DNA from: JBBDSJ01 sp040905025
GTDB lineage: Bacteria; Pseudomonadota; Gammaproteobacteria; Methylohalomonadales; Methylohalomonadaceae
Reading direction: 5' to 3'
Assembly (NCBI GenBank): GCA_040905025.1
Contig: JBBDSJ010000121.1
Location: 17,430-81,429, forward strand
Length of the DNA stretch: 64,000 nt
In this document: positions 7,326-15,523 of the stretch, in pieces
Layout: each line of letters opens with the position of its first letter
Numbering within the stretch: position 1 is the stretch's first letter
Notes under the pieces: generated by a model
Seen by the model: the letters and a program-made list of their open reading frames with translations, nothing else
Databases searched by the model: none
What the model was told of the DNA's origin: nothing
Made by a program: the position numbers and the translations under genes

Positions 7326-8054
7326 TCATATCCGGATGATTTCGCTACTGATTTTATCGTCTTGCAGATATAAACAACGATAGCCCGGTCCGGCTGTATC
7401 AGTAGCGTATTCATGACTCTGCGGTTCGAACTGTACGCATGTCGACGGGCAGCCGAGTAGTTGCACATGATCGCGCCGGGTTTCAAATACCTGGTGTATA
7501 TGCCCCCAGACGACAGCGCGAACGTGTGCATGGCGATCAATAACCCGGAAAAAATCGTCCGGGTTACACAAACGCATGCCATCCATCCAGGGGCTGTCAA
7601 TCTTCACCGGCGGATGATGTAACGCCACCAGGGTTGGCAGGGTATTGTGCTTGAGTTGTTGTTCCAGCCAGTCGAGTTCGGATGCGGGTAATTCACCGGC
7701 ATGCTCGTCGGGCAACCAACTGTTCAACAGTAAAATCTGCCAGCCGGCCTGTTCAATCCGCTTGTCATGCTGCACGCCGGTCAGATAGCGCGGCATTACT
7801 GCCGGATCATCATGATTGCCCGGTAATGCATACACGGGCACCTTGACCATACGCAGCAAGTCATTCAGGCGTTGATATGAGGCCACATCCGGATCATGTA
7901 CCAAATCACCTGTCAGCAGGATCATATCCGGTGATGGCGACCGGGCATTGATATTTTCCAGCACAGCAGTCAAGGTCGCCGCCGAATCCACGCCATCAAA
8001 CGTTTCGCCCGGTTTGGCCAGGATATGCGTATCCGATATCTGGATGATGTTCAT
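7326..8054 (-). CDS. cpdA: CpdA-like 3',5'-cyclic-nucleotide phosphodiesterase
   Basis: A 242-residue class III metallophosphoesterase that would hydrolyse cyclic AMP in the cytoplasm. All five metal-binding blocks are present in order: ISDTHI near the N-terminus, LLTGDLVHDP, PGNHDDP, ALHHPPV and WGHIHQ. Length and order match CpdA. Its start overlaps the stop of the upstream helicase gene by 4 bp (ATGA), so the two are co-translated. Substrate choice between cAMP and other phosphodiesters cannot be read from the sequence. Confidence 0.85.
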   Translation of the reverse strand: MNIIQISDTHILAKPGETFDGVDSAATLTAVLENINARSPSPDMILLTGDLVHDPDVASYQRLNDLLRMVKVPVYALPGNHDDPAVMPRYLTGVQHDKRIEQAGWQILLLNSWLPDEHAGELPASELDWLEQQLKHNTLPTLVALHHPPVKIDSPWMDGMRLCNPDDFFRVIDRHAHVRAVVWGHIHQVFETRRDHVQLLGCPSTCVQFEPQSHEYATDTAGPGYRCLYLQDDKISSEIIRI

Positions 8055-9985
8055 AGTGTTTCAGACAATCGTGCCGCATAGAATGTTTCGACATCGGCAA
8101 TCCTGCTGGTACGCGGTAATGGTGGTAAAGCATTCAGAATACGCTTGCCATAGCCCTTGCTTTGCAGACGCGGATCGCCCAGCACCAGTACACCATAATC
8201 ATTCACATCGCGAATCAGGCGGCCAATACCCTGCTTCAGATTAAGTATGGCTTGCGGCAGCGCATAATGAACAAAGGGTTCGATGCCGTTGGCTTTCATC
8301 CGCTCGGCACGTGCCGCATAGACAGGCTCATCCGGCGGCGGGAACGGCAGTTTGTCGATAACCACGCAAGTCAGCGCCTCACCGCGCACGTCCACGCCTT
8401 CCCAGAAACTGCTGGTGCCAAGCAACAGCGCCTTGCCATGCTCACGAAACCGGCGCAGTAATTCACCCCGGGGCTGATCGCCCTGCACCAGTAAGGCATC
8501 ACCGAATTCATCCTGTAATAGCCGGGCCGCTTCACGCAAGGCGCGATGACTGGTAAACAATATGAACGCACCACCGGGATTGGCCGCCAGTACTGGCCGT
8601 ACGCGTTCAATCAATGTGTTGACATAGTTACCGGCCTGCGGCATCGGTAATCCCGGCGGCAAATACATCAACGCCTGCTGTGAGTAATCAAATGGCCCAC
8701 GCCAGGTTTGCTGGGTTGCGTCTGACAAGCCCATCTGTCCGGCAAAGTGACTGAAGTTGTCGCCGACGGCCAGCGTCGCCGACGTATATACACTGGTACA
8801 ACCATACGCCTTGAGCCGCGACTGAAATGCATCCGCGACTTCAACCGGCGTACGATTCAACTGAAAGTGCGGGCCCTGGGTTTCCAGCCAGCGTACCCAG
8901 CCTGAACTGGTGTCATTCCGAAAAGACTCGAGATGCTGAATTTGTAATGCAGTACGTCGGCGTGCAAGTGTCAGCAAGCGGCCGCGCTCTGCCAAAGCAG
9001 CGAGTGATTCATCAAGATCCGCCAGGGCCTGGGCAAGTTCATCCAGCGGCTTTTCAAATCGATCATCACGGCTGGGTTCTGCATCATTGCCGTCCTGCTG
9101 TAACCATGGCACACGTTGATCGCGCGCACCAAAAGCCAGCCTTAAATGCTGTGTGGCCAGCTCCAGTGCTTTGACCGGTTCAAGCAAGTCCGGTGTATCA
9201 GCCGCTTCTTCCTGTTGTGCCGACTTGCAATCAATGGCCAGGCTCAATAGTTGCCGGGCACTGATGCTTTCGCTGAAAAAAACCGCGGCGAGTTCCGGCA
9301 ACTGGTGGGCTTCATCAAATATGATTGCATCAACGGCCGGCAGCAACTCTCCAAAGCCGGTCTCACGCAGGGTCATGTCGGACAGCAGCAGGTGATGATT
9401 CACAACCACCAGCTCGGCATTCACGGCCTGACGCCGGGCCTTGAGCACAAAACATTTTTCGTAATCGGGACAATCCTGACCCAGACAATTTTCAGTGGTG
9501 GATGTTATCTGCGCCATCAGTGCATCACTTTCGGCCAAGACATTACATTCGGCCAGATCACCGCTGCCGGTAGTGGCGGCCCATTGTGCAACCGCAAGCA
9601 AACGGCTTTGCGCACCACTGCCCTTCTGCCGTGCCTGATTCAGCCGGTAGTGACAAAGATAATTTGCCCGCCCTTTTAACAATGCTGTTTCTACGGGCAG
9701 ACCAAGTGCCTTGCGCACCAGCGGCAAATCACGATGGAATAATTGATCCTGAAGATGTTTGGTTCCGGTAGAAATCACGACACGCTGGCCGGACAACAGC
9801 GCCGGAATCAGATACGCAAAGGTTTTGCCGGTGCCGGTACCGGCTTCACAGACCAGCGTCTCGCCCGCATTTAATGCCTGCTCGACGGCCATTGCCATGG
9901 ATTGTTGATCGGCGCGTGCCTGAAAACCATCAATCAGCTTTGCAACCGGCCCGTTTGCAGCCAGGATTTCTGCTGCCGTCAACAT
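8051..9985 (-). CDS. yoaA: DinG/YoaA-family iron-sulfur DNA helicase
   Basis: A 644-residue XPD-like superfamily 2 helicase. Walker A EAGTGTGKT is at 47-55, the DEAH box at 224-227, and the late helicase motif QGIGRLIRD near residue 590. Four cysteines at 111, 167, 172 and 178 sit between Walker A and the DEAH box, where the family holds a 4Fe-4S cluster. In E. coli the YoaA member binds the HolC subunit of DNA polymerase III and helps repair stalled forks. YoaA fits better than DinG on length (636 versus 716 residues). It is followed by cpdA with a 4-bp overlap. Confidence 0.88.
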   Translation of the reverse strand: MLTAAEILAANGPVAKLIDGFQARADQQSMAMAVEQALNAGETLVCEAGTGTGKTFAYLIPALLSGQRVVISTGTKHLQDQLFHRDLPLVRKALGLPVETALLKGRANYLCHYRLNQARQKGSGAQSRLLAVAQWAATTGSGDLAECNVLAESDALMAQITSTTENCLGQDCPDYEKCFVLKARRQAVNAELVVVNHHLLLSDMTLRETGFGELLPAVDAIIFDEAHQLPELAAVFFSESISARQLLSLAIDCKSAQQEEAADTPDLLEPVKALELATQHLRLAFGARDQRVPWLQQDGNDAEPSRDDRFEKPLDELAQALADLDESLAALAERGRLLTLARRRTALQIQHLESFRNDTSSGWVRWLETQGPHFQLNRTPVEVADAFQSRLKAYGCTSVYTSATLAVGDNFSHFAGQMGLSDATQQTWRGPFDYSQQALMYLPPGLPMPQAGNYVNTLIERVRPVLAANPGGAFILFTSHRALREAARLLQDEFGDALLVQGDQPRGELLRRFREHGKALLLGTSSFWEGVDVRGEALTCVVIDKLPFPPPDEPVYAARAERMKANGIEPFVHYALPQAILNLKQGIGRLIRDVNDYGVLVLGDPRLQSKGYGKRILNALPPLPRTSRIADVETFYAARLSETL

Positions 9986-9988
9986 AAT

Positions 9989-11118
9989 TCAGGCACGTTC
10001 AACCGGAAACGCAACAACATGATCAATATGATCAATGCCATGCAACGCCATGAGCAGCCGATCTACACCTATCGCCATACCACAGCTGGCCGGCATGCCG
10101 TGCGCCAATGCGGCCAGCAAATGCTCGTCAAGCGGCCGCTGTTTCTGCTGCGCGGATTGTCTGGTTGCCTGATCACGCAAAAACCGCTGACGCTGTTCAA
10201 CGGCATCGGTTAATTCATGAAAGCCGTTACCAATTTCAATACCATGAACAAACAATTCAAACCGCTCGGCGACCGGCGGATGTCCTGCTTGCTCGACGCA
10301 GCGCAAGCGTGCCAGCGCCGCCTGCAATGCCGGGAAGTCGGTAATGATCACACTGCCCTGATCTGTGAGTGCCGGTATTAAACAATGGCTGAACAGAAAA
10401 TCCAGCAGTGCAGTCTGGCTGTAACCGGAACCATGCAAGCCATGCTGGCTGGCCAGTGTCTGCAACTGTTCATGGGAGGCAGTATGTGGATTGCAATTCA
10501 GGTGCCGAGCAAACAGTTCGGCGTAGCTGAGCCGTTTTGCTGCTGGTAGTCCCAGTTCGAGTAACAGCATATCAATTTCAGTGAGCATATCTTTGACGCT
10601 GAAATCCGGCCGGTACCATTCGAGCAGGGTAAATTCAGGCTGATGCAGGCGGCTGCGTTCGTCATCGCGGAATACCCGTGCCAACTGATAGATCGGCCCG
10701 CTGCCGGCAGCCAGCAGCCGCTTCATCGGAAACTCCGGCGATGTTTGCAGATACAACGTCGCCGCTTTGGTCTCAACCTGAAAAGATTCAAGCGCCGGAT
10801 CGGACACTGCCGCCTGCGACAGGATCGGCGTTTCAACTTCAAGAATGGCACGCATAGCCATGAACTGCCGGATCGCGGCGAGCAAATCAGCCCGCTGCTG
10901 TAATNNNNNNNNNNNNNNNNNNNNNNNNNNNNNNNNNNNNNNNNNNNNNNNNNNNNNNNNNNNNNNNNNNNNNNNNNNNNNNNNNNNNNNNNNNNNNNNN
11001 NNNNACGCATAGCCATGAACTGCCGGATCGCGGCGAGCAAATCAGCCCGCTGCTGTAATACCCGGATTTCAGCAACCGGCCGCCAATTGCGGCCGGGCTG
11101 GTCAGGCCTCATGCCCAT
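9989..11118 (-). CDS. epmA: EpmA (PoxA/GenX), EF-P (R)-beta-lysine ligase, interrupted by an assembly gap
   Basis: A class II lysyl-tRNA-synthetase paralogue lacking the anticodon domain, which ligates (R)-beta-lysine to EF-P. The C-terminal 298 codons read cleanly from 9989 (ILEVETPILSQAAVSDP, TSPEFPMKRLLAAGSGPIYQLARVFRDDERSRLHQPEFTLLEW in pieces, GIGVDRLLM-type ending). The first 38 codons lie beyond the N-gap and read MGMRPDQPGRNWRPVAEI. A 55-bp sequence is duplicated on both sides of the gap. Removing one copy and the 100 Ns restores one 324-codon frame, matching the E. coli length of 325. The break is therefore an assembly artefact. ATG 11118 abuts a repeat and lacks a visible ribosome site; ATG 11112 is an alternative. 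Confidence 0.88.
10905..11004. other. 100-base assembly gap flanked by an identical 55-bp sequence
   Basis: Exactly 100 Ns. The 55 bases before it (10850-10904) are identical to the 55 bases after it (11005-11059). This is the signature of two contigs that overlap by a k-mer but were joined by scaffolding as if a gap existed. No real sequence is likely missing. Confidence 0.95.
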
Positions 11119-11258
11119 AACCCAATTTCAAAACGTCGCGAGCGAAGGCAAGACAAGGCGAAAACGGATGAAAAAGCGGAGTTTACATACCAGTAAATGA
11201 GCATTTTGAATCCGTTTTCAACGCAGTATTGGCAAGCGCAGCAGTTTTGAGATGGGTT
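11119..11258. repeat. long palindromic intergenic repeat, second family, copy 1
   Basis: A 140-bp imperfect palindrome between epmA and efp. Its ends, AACCCAATTTCAAAAC and the complement of GTTTTGAGATGGGTT, pair, and the arms stay partly complementary almost to the centre (GTTTAC...GTAAAT at about 11181-11197). The core GGCGAAAACGGATGAAAAAG at 11157-11176 recurs with two changes in the repeat at 56902-57032. It starts directly next to the first possible start codon of epmA and ends 3 bp before the efp stop codon. Confidence 0.8.
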
Positions 11259-11261
11259 ATA

Positions 11262-11831
11262 TCAGGACTTGGCCCGGCTAAGGTAATCACCTGTGCGCGT
11301 ATCCACTTTGATGATCTCGCCCTCCTCAACAAACAATGGCACTTTTACAATGGCGCCGGATTCCAGTGTAGCGGGTTTGGTGCCACCGGTCGCGGTATCA
11401 CCACGAACTCCGGGATCGGTTTCAGTGATTTTCAGTATCACGGTATTCGGTGGTGATACGCTCAGAGGCACACCGTTATACAGCGTGACAACGCAAGTCT
11501 CTTCACCCTTTAACCATTGCGAAGCATCTGCCATAGCCTTGGCATCAGCAGCATATTGCTCATAGCTGTTCGGCTCCATGAAATGCCACATTTCACCATC
11601 ACTGTAGAGATATTGCATATCCATATCGACCACATCTGCGCCTTCAATCGAATCACCGGACTTGAAAGTCTTTTCCAACACCCGGCCGGTTTTCAGGTTG
11701 CGCAGTTTAACGCGATTAAAGGCCTGGCCCTTGCCGGGCTTGACTGATTCGTTTTCCAGAATCGAACAAGGTTCGCCTTCATACATGACCTTGAGGCCAT
11801 TTTTAAATTCACCGGTACTGTAGGTTGCCAT
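11262..11831 (-). CDS. efp: elongation factor P
   Basis: A 189-residue translation factor that rescues ribosomes stalled on consecutive prolines. The N-terminal KOW-like domain contains the modification loop SVKPGKGQAF, with Lys34 at the place that EpmA beta-lysylates; two OB domains follow. The length matches the bacterial family. It is divergent from epmB (127 bp apart) and lies downstream of nothing on its own strand, with epmA as the next gene after the palindromic repeat. With epmA and epmB adjacent, the whole beta-lysine modification branch is encoded here. epmC, the hydroxylase, is not seen. Confidence 0.97.
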   Translation of the reverse strand: MATYSTGEFKNGLKVMYEGEPCSILENESVKPGKGQAFNRVKLRNLKTGRVLEKTFKSGDSIEGADVVDMDMQYLYSDGEMWHFMEPNSYEQYAADAKAMADASQWLKGEETCVVTLYNGVPLSVSPPNTVILKITETDPGVRGDTATGGTKPATLESGAIVKVPLFVEEGEIIKVDTRTGDYLSRAKS

Positions 11832-11958
11832 GAGTATTCACATTGGTTGATTAAGGTAACTGAGAGGATCCCTGAATAAACAAAAACCCCGGATTCTGTT
11901 TTTTGCTGATTGCATATAATATGGCCAGCCAATCCAGCTGCCCTGCCAAAAGGACGTT

Positions 11959-12966
11959 ATGATACCGCGAACCTGTGCCACCGTGCAGCCTGCCAACTGG
12001 CAAAACCTGCTGCGGCAATCCCGGCTAAGCCTGCGCGAATTGCTAGATGCGCTGGATCTGCCGCTGCGGCCGGAGTATCTGGCCAACCTGCCCGATCAGG
12101 ATTTTTCGTTGCGCGTACCACCGGCCTTTCTGGCACAAATGCAGCGCAGTAACCCGGATGATCCGCTGCTGCGCCAGGTACTGCCACTGGCACAGGAACT
12201 CTACCCTGCCAGCGGTTTCAGCATGGATCCGGTTGGTGATCGGCTAGCGCAAAAAAGTCCGGGTTTGTTGCACAAATACCATGGCCGGGTCTTGCTGACC
12301 CTGACCGGTGCCTGTGCCATCCATTGCCGCTACTGCTTCCGGCAGCATTTTCCTTATGCCGACGCGAACCCGACCCACAGTGCGTGGCAGCAGACGCTGG
12401 ATTATCTGCGTGCAGACACCTCCATCAGCGAGATCATTCTCAGCGGTGGTGATCCGCTCACCCTGGCCGACACCCGGTTGGCCACGATAACGTCGGATCT
12501 GGCAACTATTCCACATCTGCGCCGGTTGCGTATTCACAGTCGTCTGCCGGTAGTCCTGCCGGAGCGCATTACCGGGGAACTGCTGCATTGGCTCACGGCT
12601 ACACGGCTGCAACCGGTACTGGTGATACACGCCAATCATGCCAATGAAATCGGCCCGGCGGCCACAACCGCACTCAAGCAACTTCGCGACCATGGTGTGA
12701 CACTGTTGAATCAAAGCGTATTACTGGCGGGGGTAAACGACAGTGTCGAAACATTACTGCAGTTGAGTGAAACCCTGTTTCAGCAGCAGGTACTGCCGTA
12801 TTACCTGCACATGCTCGACACAGTTGCCGGTGCCGCACACTTTGCCGTCAGCGATACACGGGCGTTACAAATCATGGAGCAATTGCGCAAACAGCTACCG
12901 GGCTATCTGCTGCCGCGGCTGGTGCGTGAACAGGCCGGCATGCCTTACAAGACACCACTGCTATAA
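11959..12966 (+). CDS. epmB: EpmB, EF-P lysine 2,3-aminomutase-like protein
   Basis: A 335-residue radical-SAM enzyme that converts free (S)-alpha-lysine to (R)-beta-lysine for EpmA. The radical-SAM cluster motif CAIHCRYCF is at Cys119, Cys123 and Cys126. The SAM and PLP region ILSGGDPL follows near residue 160. The length equals E. coli EpmB (342) and is shorter than catabolic lysine 2,3-aminomutases (about 416). A TATAAT box lies at 11915-11920. It is divergent from efp, so enzyme and target share an intergenic region of 127 bp. Confidence 0.95.
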   Translation: MIPRTCATVQPANWQNLLRQSRLSLRELLDALDLPLRPEYLANLPDQDFSLRVPPAFLAQMQRSNPDDPLLRQVLPLAQELYPASGFSMDPVGDRLAQKSPGLLHKYHGRVLLTLTGACAIHCRYCFRQHFPYADANPTHSAWQQTLDYLRADTSISEIILSGGDPLTLADTRLATITSDLATIPHLRRLRIHSRLPVVLPERITGELLHWLTATRLQPVLVIHANHANEIGPAATTALKQLRDHGVTLLNQSVLLAGVNDSVETLLQLSETLFQQQVLPYYLHMLDTVAGAAHFAVSDTRALQIMEQLRKQLPGYLLPRLVREQAGMPYKTPLL

Positions 12967-12978
12967 GTTTTGAGGAGA

Positions 12979-13305
12979 TTATTCCTGTACCACAGCGGAC
13001 AATAACGCGGCGATCAGTGTTTCCCTGTCAGGCTGGTTTGCTATCAGCGTTTGTTTTTCGGTTCTGGGAAGCTGTTTGATTTGCCATTCCACCTGCATCG
13101 CCAGTGACCGGCTGCCTATCTCACAGCTATACAGGATTTGCAGCGGCGCCTTGCCGCGCAAGTATTTCGCCGCACGGCTACCGGATTGGCTGTGTTCGGA
13201 CAGACGCCGGGCAATATCGGTGGTGATACCGGTGTAAAGTTTACCGGTGCGGGTTTTGATCAGATAAACATGCCAGCCAGGAAGTGTTGCAACTGCTGCA
13301 GCCAT
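12979..13305 (-). CDS. GIY-YIG nuclease-like protein (YhbQ/UPF0213 family)
   Basis: A 108-residue single-domain GIY-YIG protein. The signature appears as WHVYLIKTRTGKLYTGITTD, giving the VYL and YTG pairs, followed by ARRLSEH, which holds the catalytic Arg. LRGKAPLQILYS and VEWQIKQLPRTEKQTLI are family-typical. Members such as YhbQ are reported to have weak nuclease activity, but the cellular role is not established. It is convergent with epmB (12 bp apart) and followed on its own strand by nothing; the NlpC gene lies 6 bp upstream, so the two may be co-transcribed. Confidence 0.85.
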   Translation of the reverse strand: MAAAVATLPGWHVYLIKTRTGKLYTGITTDIARRLSEHSQSGSRAAKYLRGKAPLQILYSCEIGSRSLAMQVEWQIKQLPRTEKQTLIANQPDRETLIAALLSAVVQE

Positions 13306-13311
13306 GACTTG

Positions 13312-13872
13312 TCAGCGCTGTGGCCGCTGCGCTTTCCAGTAATTGCGTGACCAGTACACATTGTCCAGACTCGAAATCATGACGCCACGGCTGGTGGACG
13401 CGTGCAGAAAACGATCCTTTTCTATATAGATTCCAACATGCTGTTGATTGTTGTAGCTGCCGGTATGAAAAAACACCAGATCGCCCGGGCGTAAATTCTG
13501 TTTTGGCACCGTCTGTCCGAACCGGGCCAATGCGGCAGTGGTACGCGGCAGTTGCAGGCCGAGTCGATCACGATAAGTTAAATAGATAAAGCCGGAACAG
13601 TCAACGCCCCGTTTACTCATGCCACCATAGCGATAAGGTGCGCCGCGCCATTCATCATGCTGGGCATAGAGTGCGACAACGATGCGCTGAAATTCTCTGC
13701 CGGAGGATTGTTGCTGTGGTAGTTGACGCGCTGGCACTGCAGTGCGATCCACGACCGGAGCCTGATGACCGGTACTGCTGCAACCGGCTACGCCGGCAAG
13801 CAACAGCCATAACAGCCAGCCTTTAGTTGGCAGGCTTGCAATCAAGACGCAACGTCGTCGCAGTATTTTCAC
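13312..13872 (-). CDS. NlpC/P60 peptidoglycan endopeptidase lipoprotein
   Basis: A 186-residue lipoprotein of the Spr/MepS type that would cut peptide cross-links in peptidoglycan. A hydrophobic signal WLLWLLLAGVAGC ends in a lipobox with the lipid Cys near residue 31. The NlpC/P60 domain carries the catalytic Cys in RGVDCSGFIYLTY, the His in NNQQHVGIYI, and a third polar residue near FLHAS. The ATG start at 13872 overlaps the upstream gene by 50 bp, so a later TTG may be used. There is a possible operon with the GIY-YIG gene. Confidence 0.88.
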   Translation of the reverse strand: MKILRRRCVLIASLPTKGWLLWLLLAGVAGCSSTGHQAPVVDRTAVPARQLPQQQSSGREFQRIVVALYAQHDEWRGAPYRYGGMSKRGVDCSGFIYLTYRDRLGLQLPRTTAALARFGQTVPKQNLRPGDLVFFHTGSYNNQQHVGIYIEKDRFLHASTSRGVMISSLDNVYWSRNYWKAQRPQR

Positions 13873-14275
13873 CGATCAGACCCGGTTGGTGCATGCTGCT
13901 GAATAATGAACCCGCCTCAATAAAGTATGTGTCCATATAGACGACATCATTATAAACATAAGTCATTGTACGCAGATAATCATCTTCATACAGTATATCG
14001 CCAACAGCTTCCTGCTTGTCATATGTGAAACGCACCTGGCCGGATTCCGGACTATTGAATTCGTAGCGCAGTGGCAGCAGGTTCATCGTGATCGGCTTGA
14101 CTTGCAGACCGGTGTCCGGGACATACTCGGCAAAGGTTCCATGCACCCTGGCATTGCCACAGATAATTCCGGTGGTATCTGCAGCCTGCAAAAACGACAA
14201 CGGCATCAATGCCAACAGTAACGCTGACAAACTGATGCCGTGGATATGATGTCCAGCGTGCCTGAGTACAGCCAT
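13823..14275 (-). CDS. exported protein of unknown function
   Basis: A 150-residue protein I do not recognise. The N-terminal GISLSALLLALMPLSFLQAADTT looks like a Sec signal peptide with cleavage after QAA (about residue 32). The mature part has two cysteines (CGNARV near residue 39 and LDCKPAN at the end) that could form a disulfide, and is rich in Tyr, Thr and Asp, suggesting a beta-rich periplasmic domain. It overlaps the NlpC/P60 lipoprotein gene and is probably transcribed with it. It may be an accessory envelope factor; that is a guess from context only. Confidence 0.7.
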   Translation of the reverse strand: MAVLRHAGHHIHGISLSALLLALMPLSFLQAADTTGIICGNARVHGTFAEYVPDTGLQVKPITMNLLPLRYEFNSPESGQVRFTYDKQEAVGDILYEDDYLRTMTYVYNDVVYMDTYFIEAGSLFSSMHQPGLIGENTATTLRLDCKPAN

Positions 14276-14351
14276 GCCGAGTCTCCCCCGTCGCCATATT
14301 TGTTTACTATCACATGATAGCCTGCCGCTACTGCAAAGCAGTATTATTTAA

Positions 14352-14545
14352 AGAAGCTCTGATTAATTCATCCATGAATTATCAGAGCACGAGCAGTGCT
14401 ACAAGGATGTAGCGGTTACGAAGCAAAGGATGCAAAAACGAAAATTGTGATTTTCGATTTTCTTCATTATTCAATCACTTAAGTGATTGAATAATGGCAG
14501 TACATCCATGTACTGCAGGAACCTCTGACTAAATCAGAGGTTCCT
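14352..14545 (+). repeat. modular hairpin repeat, copy B
   Basis: A 194-bp element between htpX and the upstream end of the exported-protein gene. Left end GAAGCTCTGATTAATTC, right end ATCAGAGGTTCC. Inner stems include GCTCTGA/TCAGAGC, a GTAGCGGTTACG-containing module, CGAAAAT...ATTTTCG, and ATTCAATCACTT/AAGTGATTGAAT, and a GCAGTACA/TGTACTGC stem. The stems differ in sequence from copies A and D while keeping pairing (for example GTACA/TGTAC here versus GCACA/TGTGC in A). Confidence 0.85.
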
Positions 14546-14551
14546 TAGCAA

Positions 14552-15436
14552 CTAACCACCGCGTTGCAATGCTTCAATCCGCTCATCCAGTGGCGGATGG
14601 CTCATGAACAGCCGCTTGATTCCACGCCCCATACCACCGGAGATACCAAAGGCCTCAAGCTGTTCCGGCAAATGCGGTTGTTCGACACTCTGCTTGAGCC
14701 GCTGCAGGGCGGCAATCATTTTTTCGCGACCGGCCAGTTGTGCACCCCCGGCATCGGCACGATATTCACGCTGGCGACTGAACCACATCACAATCGCGCT
14801 GGCGAGAATACCGAGGACAATTTGCGCGATAATTGCAGTAATCCAGTAGGCCGGGCCATGGCCGCGTTCAGTCTTGAAAACGACACGATCCACCACATGG
14901 CCGATGACGCGTGACAGGAAAAATACAAACGTGTTGACTACGCCCTGCACCAGCGCGAGTGTCACCATGTCGCCATTGGCAACGTGACTGACTTCATGTG
15001 CGAGCACGGCTTCGACTTCGTCACGGCCCATGCTGCGCATCAACCCGGTACTGACTGCCACCAGTGCGCTGTTGCGAAACATGCCGGTGGCAAAGGCATT
15101 CATATCCGGGGCGTCATAAATTGCGACTTCCGGCATGCCGATGCCGGCTGCGCGAGCCTGTTGTTGCACGGTTTGTACCAGCCATTGTTCCTGTTCGCTG
15201 CGCGGATTCTCAATGACCTGCGCACCGGTCATTTTCTTGGCCAGAAACTTCGACATTGCCAGTGAAATAAATGAACCGGTCATACCGATTACTGCCGACA
15301 GTATCAGCAAAGCGGTCAGATCCAGACCGACACCCTGCTCGTCTAGTACATCGCCCAGGCCAAAAATACTGATAATGATGGCAAGAACTACCATGATGGC
15401 AATGTTGGTCGCCAGGAACAGAAAAATTCGCTTCAT
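14552..15436 (-). CDS. htpX: HtpX membrane zinc metalloprotease
   Basis: A 294-residue inner-membrane peptidase of the M48 family that removes damaged membrane proteins, usually under envelope-stress control. Membrane segments lie at about 4-26 and 38-60, with a further pair near 155-215. The zinc site HEVSH is at 147-151, and the downstream Glu in YRADAGGAQLAG provides the third ligand. The length equals E. coli HtpX (293). It is flanked on both sides by hairpin repeats (copies B and C), which isolate it from parC upstream. Confidence 0.95.
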   Translation of the reverse strand: MKRIFLFLATNIAIMVVLAIIISIFGLGDVLDEQGVGLDLTALLILSAVIGMTGSFISLAMSKFLAKKMTGAQVIENPRSEQEQWLVQTVQQQARAAGIGMPEVAIYDAPDMNAFATGMFRNSALVAVSTGLMRSMGRDEVEAVLAHEVSHVANGDMVTLALVQGVVNTFVFFLSRVIGHVVDRVVFKTERGHGPAYWITAIIAQIVLGILASAIVMWFSRQREYRADAGGAQLAGREKMIAALQRLKQSVEQPHLPEQLEAFGISGGMGRGIKRLFMSHPPLDERIEALQRGG

Positions 15437-15462
15437 CTACGCAACTCCGGAAGATTGTTAAA

Positions 15463-15503
15463 GAAACTCTGAATAATTCATGGATGAATTATTCAGAGCT
15501 TCC
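15463..15503. repeat. modular hairpin repeat, copy C (minimal unit)
   Basis: A 41-bp near-perfect palindrome, GAAACTCTGAATAATTCAT followed by its complement. It matches the left terminal module of the larger copies, with no inner modules. Outside it, TTAAA on the left and TTTA on the right extend the pairing. It lies between htpX and parC. Confidence 0.8.
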
Positions 15504-15523
15504 TTTACATAGGGTCGATCTTA

